From Prevotella pectinovora (GTDB taxonomy: Bacteria; Bacteroidota; Bacteroidia; Bacteroidales; Bacteroidaceae), in assembly GCF_000834015.1 (NCBI RefSeq), contig NZ_JXQI01000088.1, positions 62,001-126,000 on the forward strand: 64,000 nt of DNA, in the 5' to 3' direction. Position 1 is the stretch's first letter, and the number at the start of each line of letters is the position of its first letter. The notes beneath the pieces are model-generated. The model worked only from the letters and a program-made list of their open reading frames with translations, had not been told where the DNA came from and searched no databases. Of this stretch, positions 61,842 through 64,000 are shown one piece after another. The translations under genes and the position numbers were made by a program.

Positions 61842-62063
61842 ATGAGGCAGGAATTTGGTAGATGGTTCTTGGATGTGGCGAAATATATTTTGACTGCATT
61901 GTTGTTATCTTCTTTCTTCGGAGAGATGAACAATATATACTACACAATTCTCGCTTTTTGTATTTTTGCCTTGTGTTTATTAGTAGGGGCTTTGTTGTTA
62001 AACCCAAATCTTTCATTAGGGCTTGCTTGGATTTTGTTTTTTAGAAGAGTGGATTTAGTTTGA
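61842..62063 (+). CDS. Small membrane protein (DUF6722-like), C-terminus supplied by a MITE
   Basis: 73 residues: MRQEFGRWFLDVAKYILTAL, LLSSFFGEMNNIYYTILAFC, IFALCLLVGALLL, two membrane helices, resembling small Bacteroides DUF6722-type proteins. From codon 54 (LNPNLSLGLAWILFFRRVDL) the sequence is the MITE copy at 62001-62186, so the original end was lost and replaced. No -7 element was identified. Confidence 0.55.
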   Translation: MRQEFGRWFLDVAKYILTALLLSSFFGEMNNIYYTILAFCIFALCLLVGALLLNPNLSLGLAWILFFRRVDLV

Positions 62064-62186
62064 CTTTTAATGAGTAATAGCGAGCTATTGCGAATTAAAA
62101 ACAAGCAAAAGACGCCTTATAAAAATCAAAAGACAACAAGCAGTAATTAAAAACCAAACTAAACGTCCTAATGATAGTTTTGGGTT
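62001..62186. repeat. MITE-like element, copy 5 (inverted)
   Basis: Ends AACCCAAATCTTTCATTAGG and CCTAATGATAGTTTTGGGTT, interior as in copy 4. Inserted in the 3' end of the 61842 reading frame. The ends are more diverged than in copy 4. Confidence 0.85.
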
Positions 62187-62199
62187 AACGGAAAAGATT

Positions 62200-62304
62200 A
62201 TGATAAAACTATTGACAGTAGGTCTGATGGTCGTTTTCGCAATAATAGTGGCCCTCGTCACAATAAAAAAAGAAGAAAAGGACCAAACGCGGACAAAGCG
62301 TTGA
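62200..62304 (+). CDS. 34-residue hydrophobic peptide
   Basis: MIKLLTVGLMVVFAIIVALV then TIKKEEKDQTRTKR: one membrane helix and a basic tail. It lies between the MITE and trmB. It could be a genuine small membrane protein or the remnant 3' part of a gene split from 61842 by the MITE. Confidence 0.35.
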   Translation: MIKLLTVGLMVVFAIIVALVTIKKEEKDQTRTKR

Positions 62305-62330
62305 ACACTGAACCACGTACAACATCATAA

Positions 62331-63101
62331 ATGAGTAAAGGAAAACTACAGAAATTCGCAGAGATGGAGACATTCAAGAATGTCTTCCAGTATCCATATT
62401 CAGTAATCGAAAACGTGCCCTTTGAGATGAAGGGCAAATGGCGCGAGGAATATTTCCACAACCAGAACCCCATTGTCCTGGAGCTGGGCTGTGGCAAGGG
62501 AGAATACACCGTGGGACTGGCACGCATGTTCCCCGACGTAAATTTCATCGGAGTCGACATCAAGGGAGCGCGCATGCACACCGGAGCAAAGCAGGCTCTG
62601 GAGGAAGGACTCCAAAATGCCGCTTTCCTGCGCACCAACATCGAGATAATCGACCGCTTCTTCGCCCCGGGCGAGGTGCAGGAGATATGGCTCACCTTCA
62701 GCGACCCGCAGATGAAGAATCCGCGCAAGCGTCTCTCCAGCACATACTTCATGGAGAGATACCGCCGCTTCCTCGTAGACGGAGGACTCGTGCATCTGAA
62801 GACAGACTCCAACTTCCTTTTCACATACACCAGACTCATGGTGGAGAAAAACGCACTGCCGGTATTGATGCAGACCGAAGACCTCTACCACGACCAGTCG
62901 CTCGACGACGACACCCGTTCTATCCTCTCCATCCACACATATTATGAAAACCAGTGGATAGACCGCGGACTGAACATCAAATACCTCAAATTCCGTCTGC
63001 CGGCCGCCGGCACTCTCGAAGAGTCTGACGTGGAAATCCCGCTCGACGAATACCGCAGCTACAAGCGCACGAAGCGTAGCGGAAAGGATTCGGCAAAGTG
63101 A
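62331..63101 (+). CDS. trmB: tRNA (guanine-N7-)-methyltransferase
   Basis: 256 residues. SAM motif [59 protein letters not shown] (the TrmB SDPWPKxxHxxRR region in variant form), [17 protein letters not shown]. Forms m7G46 in the tRNA variable loop. Followed by the Mrp gene with its own promoter. Confidence 0.92.
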   Translation: MSKGKLQKFAEMETFKNVFQYPYSVIENVPFEMKGKWREEYFHNQNPIVLELGCGKGEYTVGLARMFPDVNFIGVDIKGARMHTGAKQALEEGLQNAAFLRTNIEIIDRFFAPGEVQEIWLTFSDPQMKNPRKRLSSTYFMERYRRFLVDGGLVHLKTDSNFLFTYTRLMVEKNALPVLMQTEDLYHDQSLDDDTRSILSIHTYYENQWIDRGLNIKYLKFRLPAAGTLEESDVEIPLDEYRSYKRTKRSGKDSAK

Positions 63102-63113
63102 CCCATCTATATT

Positions 63114-63144
63114 TTGCAGGATAAATAAAAAAACGCTAACTTTG
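63114..63144 (+). promoter_or_regulatory. Promoter of mrp-family gene
   Basis: TTG 63114-63116, 20 bases, TAACTTTG 63137-63144; leader about 160 bases, GC-rich. Confidence 0.7.
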
Positions 63145-63308
63145 CAGTGACGTCTGTGAGGTTGGCGCTTTTTCGTATGGCGACAGTCTGCGGCGCCTGC
63201 CGTTTCGCGGCATTCCCGGCGTGGCATCCCCGTTTAGTGTGGGGCGTGTCAGCGGCGCGGTCAGTCTGCTATGCGGTTATCTTCAATGAAAATAAATTCA
63301 AGACAGAA

Positions 63309-64000
63309 ATGACATTATATCCTAAACTCATTACCGATGCGTTGCAGACCGTGACGTATCCAGGCACCAAGAAGAATCTCATCGAGAGCGAGATGCTCGC
63401 CGACGACGTGCGTATCGCCGGCAGCAGCGTGTCGTTCACGCTCATCTTCCCCCGCGACACCGACCCGTTCCTGAAATCCACAGTCAAGGCTGCCGAGGCT
63501 GCCATCCGTTATGCTGTGAGCCAGCACGAAGGCGACGACTCCGGCAAGGAGATGACCATCGACATCAAACTGGAATATAAGTCCAAGCCGCGCCCTGAAG
63601 TGGGCAAGCTGCTCCCGGAGGTGAAAAACGTCATCGCCGTAAGCTCCGGAAAGGGCGGAGTGGGCAAGAGCACCGTGTCGGCAAACCTCGCCATCTCGCT
63701 CGCCCGTCTGGGCTACAAGGTGGGACTGCTCGACACCGACATCTTCGGTCCGTCGATGCCAAAGATGTTTGATGTTGAGGACGAGCGTCCGTATGCCGTG
63801 CCGGTGGACGGCCGCCAACTCATCCAGCCGATAGAGAAATATGGAGTGAAGCTCCTGAGCATCGGATTCTTCGTGAATCCCGACACCGCAACGCTGTGGC
63901 GAGGCGGTATGGCATCCAATGCCCTGAAGCAGCTCATCGCCGACGCCAACTGGGGCGACCTCGACTATTTCGTCCTCGACACGCCGCCGGGCACCAGCGA
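63309..64000 (+). CDS. Mrp/NBP35-family Fe-S cluster carrier ATPase (3' end cut by window)
   Basis: 230 complete codons to the window edge. N-terminal 95 residues form the MIP18/DUF59-like domain ([20 protein letters not shown] ... [20 protein letters not shown]). Then [20 protein letters not shown] with the deviant Walker A (111-121), [17 protein letters not shown] and [12 protein letters not shown]. Typical of ApbC/Mrp proteins that carry [4Fe-4S] clusters to apo-proteins. The C-terminal CxxC motif is outside the window. Confidence 0.92.
   Translation, partial: MTLYPKLITDALQTVTYPGTKKNLIESEMLADDVRIAGSSVSFTLIFPRDTDPFLKSTVKAAEAAIRYAVSQHEGDDSGKEMTIDIKLEYKSKPRPEVGKLLPEVKNVIAVSSGKGGVGKSTVSANLAISLARLGYKVGLLDTDIFGPSMPKMFDVEDERPYAVPVDGRQLIQPIEKYGVKLLSIGFFVNPDTATLWRGGMASNALKQLIADANWGDLDYFVLDTPPGTS

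Overview
The window looks like chromosome of a Bacteroidales bacterium, most likely Prevotella/Segatella or a close relative. The evidence is a recurrent Bacteroidetes promoter (TTG or TTTG, 19-21 bases, TAnnTTTG) in front of many genes, the protein families present (DUF4954 and DUF4373 proteins, DUF4143/DUF234 ATPases, secreted proteins with sorting-type C-termini, class I fumarase, PnuT-type transporter), and intergenic DNA packed with short GC-rich hairpin modules. Both ends cut a gene: an ATPase at base 1 and an Mrp-family ATPase at base 64000.

Layout. 1-3.4 kb: truncated AAA ATPase gene with a 33-bp-period repeat array, tRNA-Ser(GGA), an aminotransferase. 3.4-11.9 kb: an AAA ATPase gene whose first 208 bp (5' end plus promoter) are repeated directly at 11653-11860; the repeats bracket about 7 kb of AT-rich foreign-looking DNA with a WYL regulator, a small ORF, two PD-(D/E)XK nuclease-like proteins, a uracil-DNA-glycosylase-like protein, a DNPH1/Rcl-like nucleotide hydrolase joined to a stub of a DnaB-like ATPase, and two adjacent FtsZ-like proteins without a GTPase domain. 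12-20 kb: a large secreted FN3-type protein, a tatD / unknown / polyprenyl synthase operon, and an RsmF-like methyltransferase. 20.8-28.4 kb: a compact five-gene McrBC-type restriction operon with its own helicase, then two small genes. 28.4-41 kb: M16 peptidase, DUF4954 protein, HflX, fumarase, a second DUF4143 ATPase with its own 33-bp array. 41-46 kb: thiamine locus with TPP riboswitch, TonB-dependent receptor and PnuT. 46-50 kb: Abi_2 (HEPN) protein, DUF234 ATPase, DUF4373 protein. 52-64 kb: three-repeat secreted protein, subtilisin-like protease, a secreted unknown, xseA, xseB, ilvE, small membrane ORFs, trmB, mrp.

Non-coding DNA carries several repeat families: a ~180-190 bp MITE-like element with terminal inverted repeats (five full copies), large clusters of hairpin-forming REP modules (eight clusters), two longer duplicated blocks, and locus-specific tandem arrays with periods of 33, 34, 26-27, 20 and 15 bp.

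The most interesting parts are (1) the direct-repeat-bracketed island, whose combination of base excision, nucleotide hydrolysis and nuclease genes suggests defence against phages with modified pyrimidines (inference), and (2) repeat arrays of different sequence at several separate loci that share a 33-bp spacing, mostly a short dyad per unit, and twice a position at the promoter of a DUF4143 ATPase. All functional statements rest on motif reading; no database search was run.
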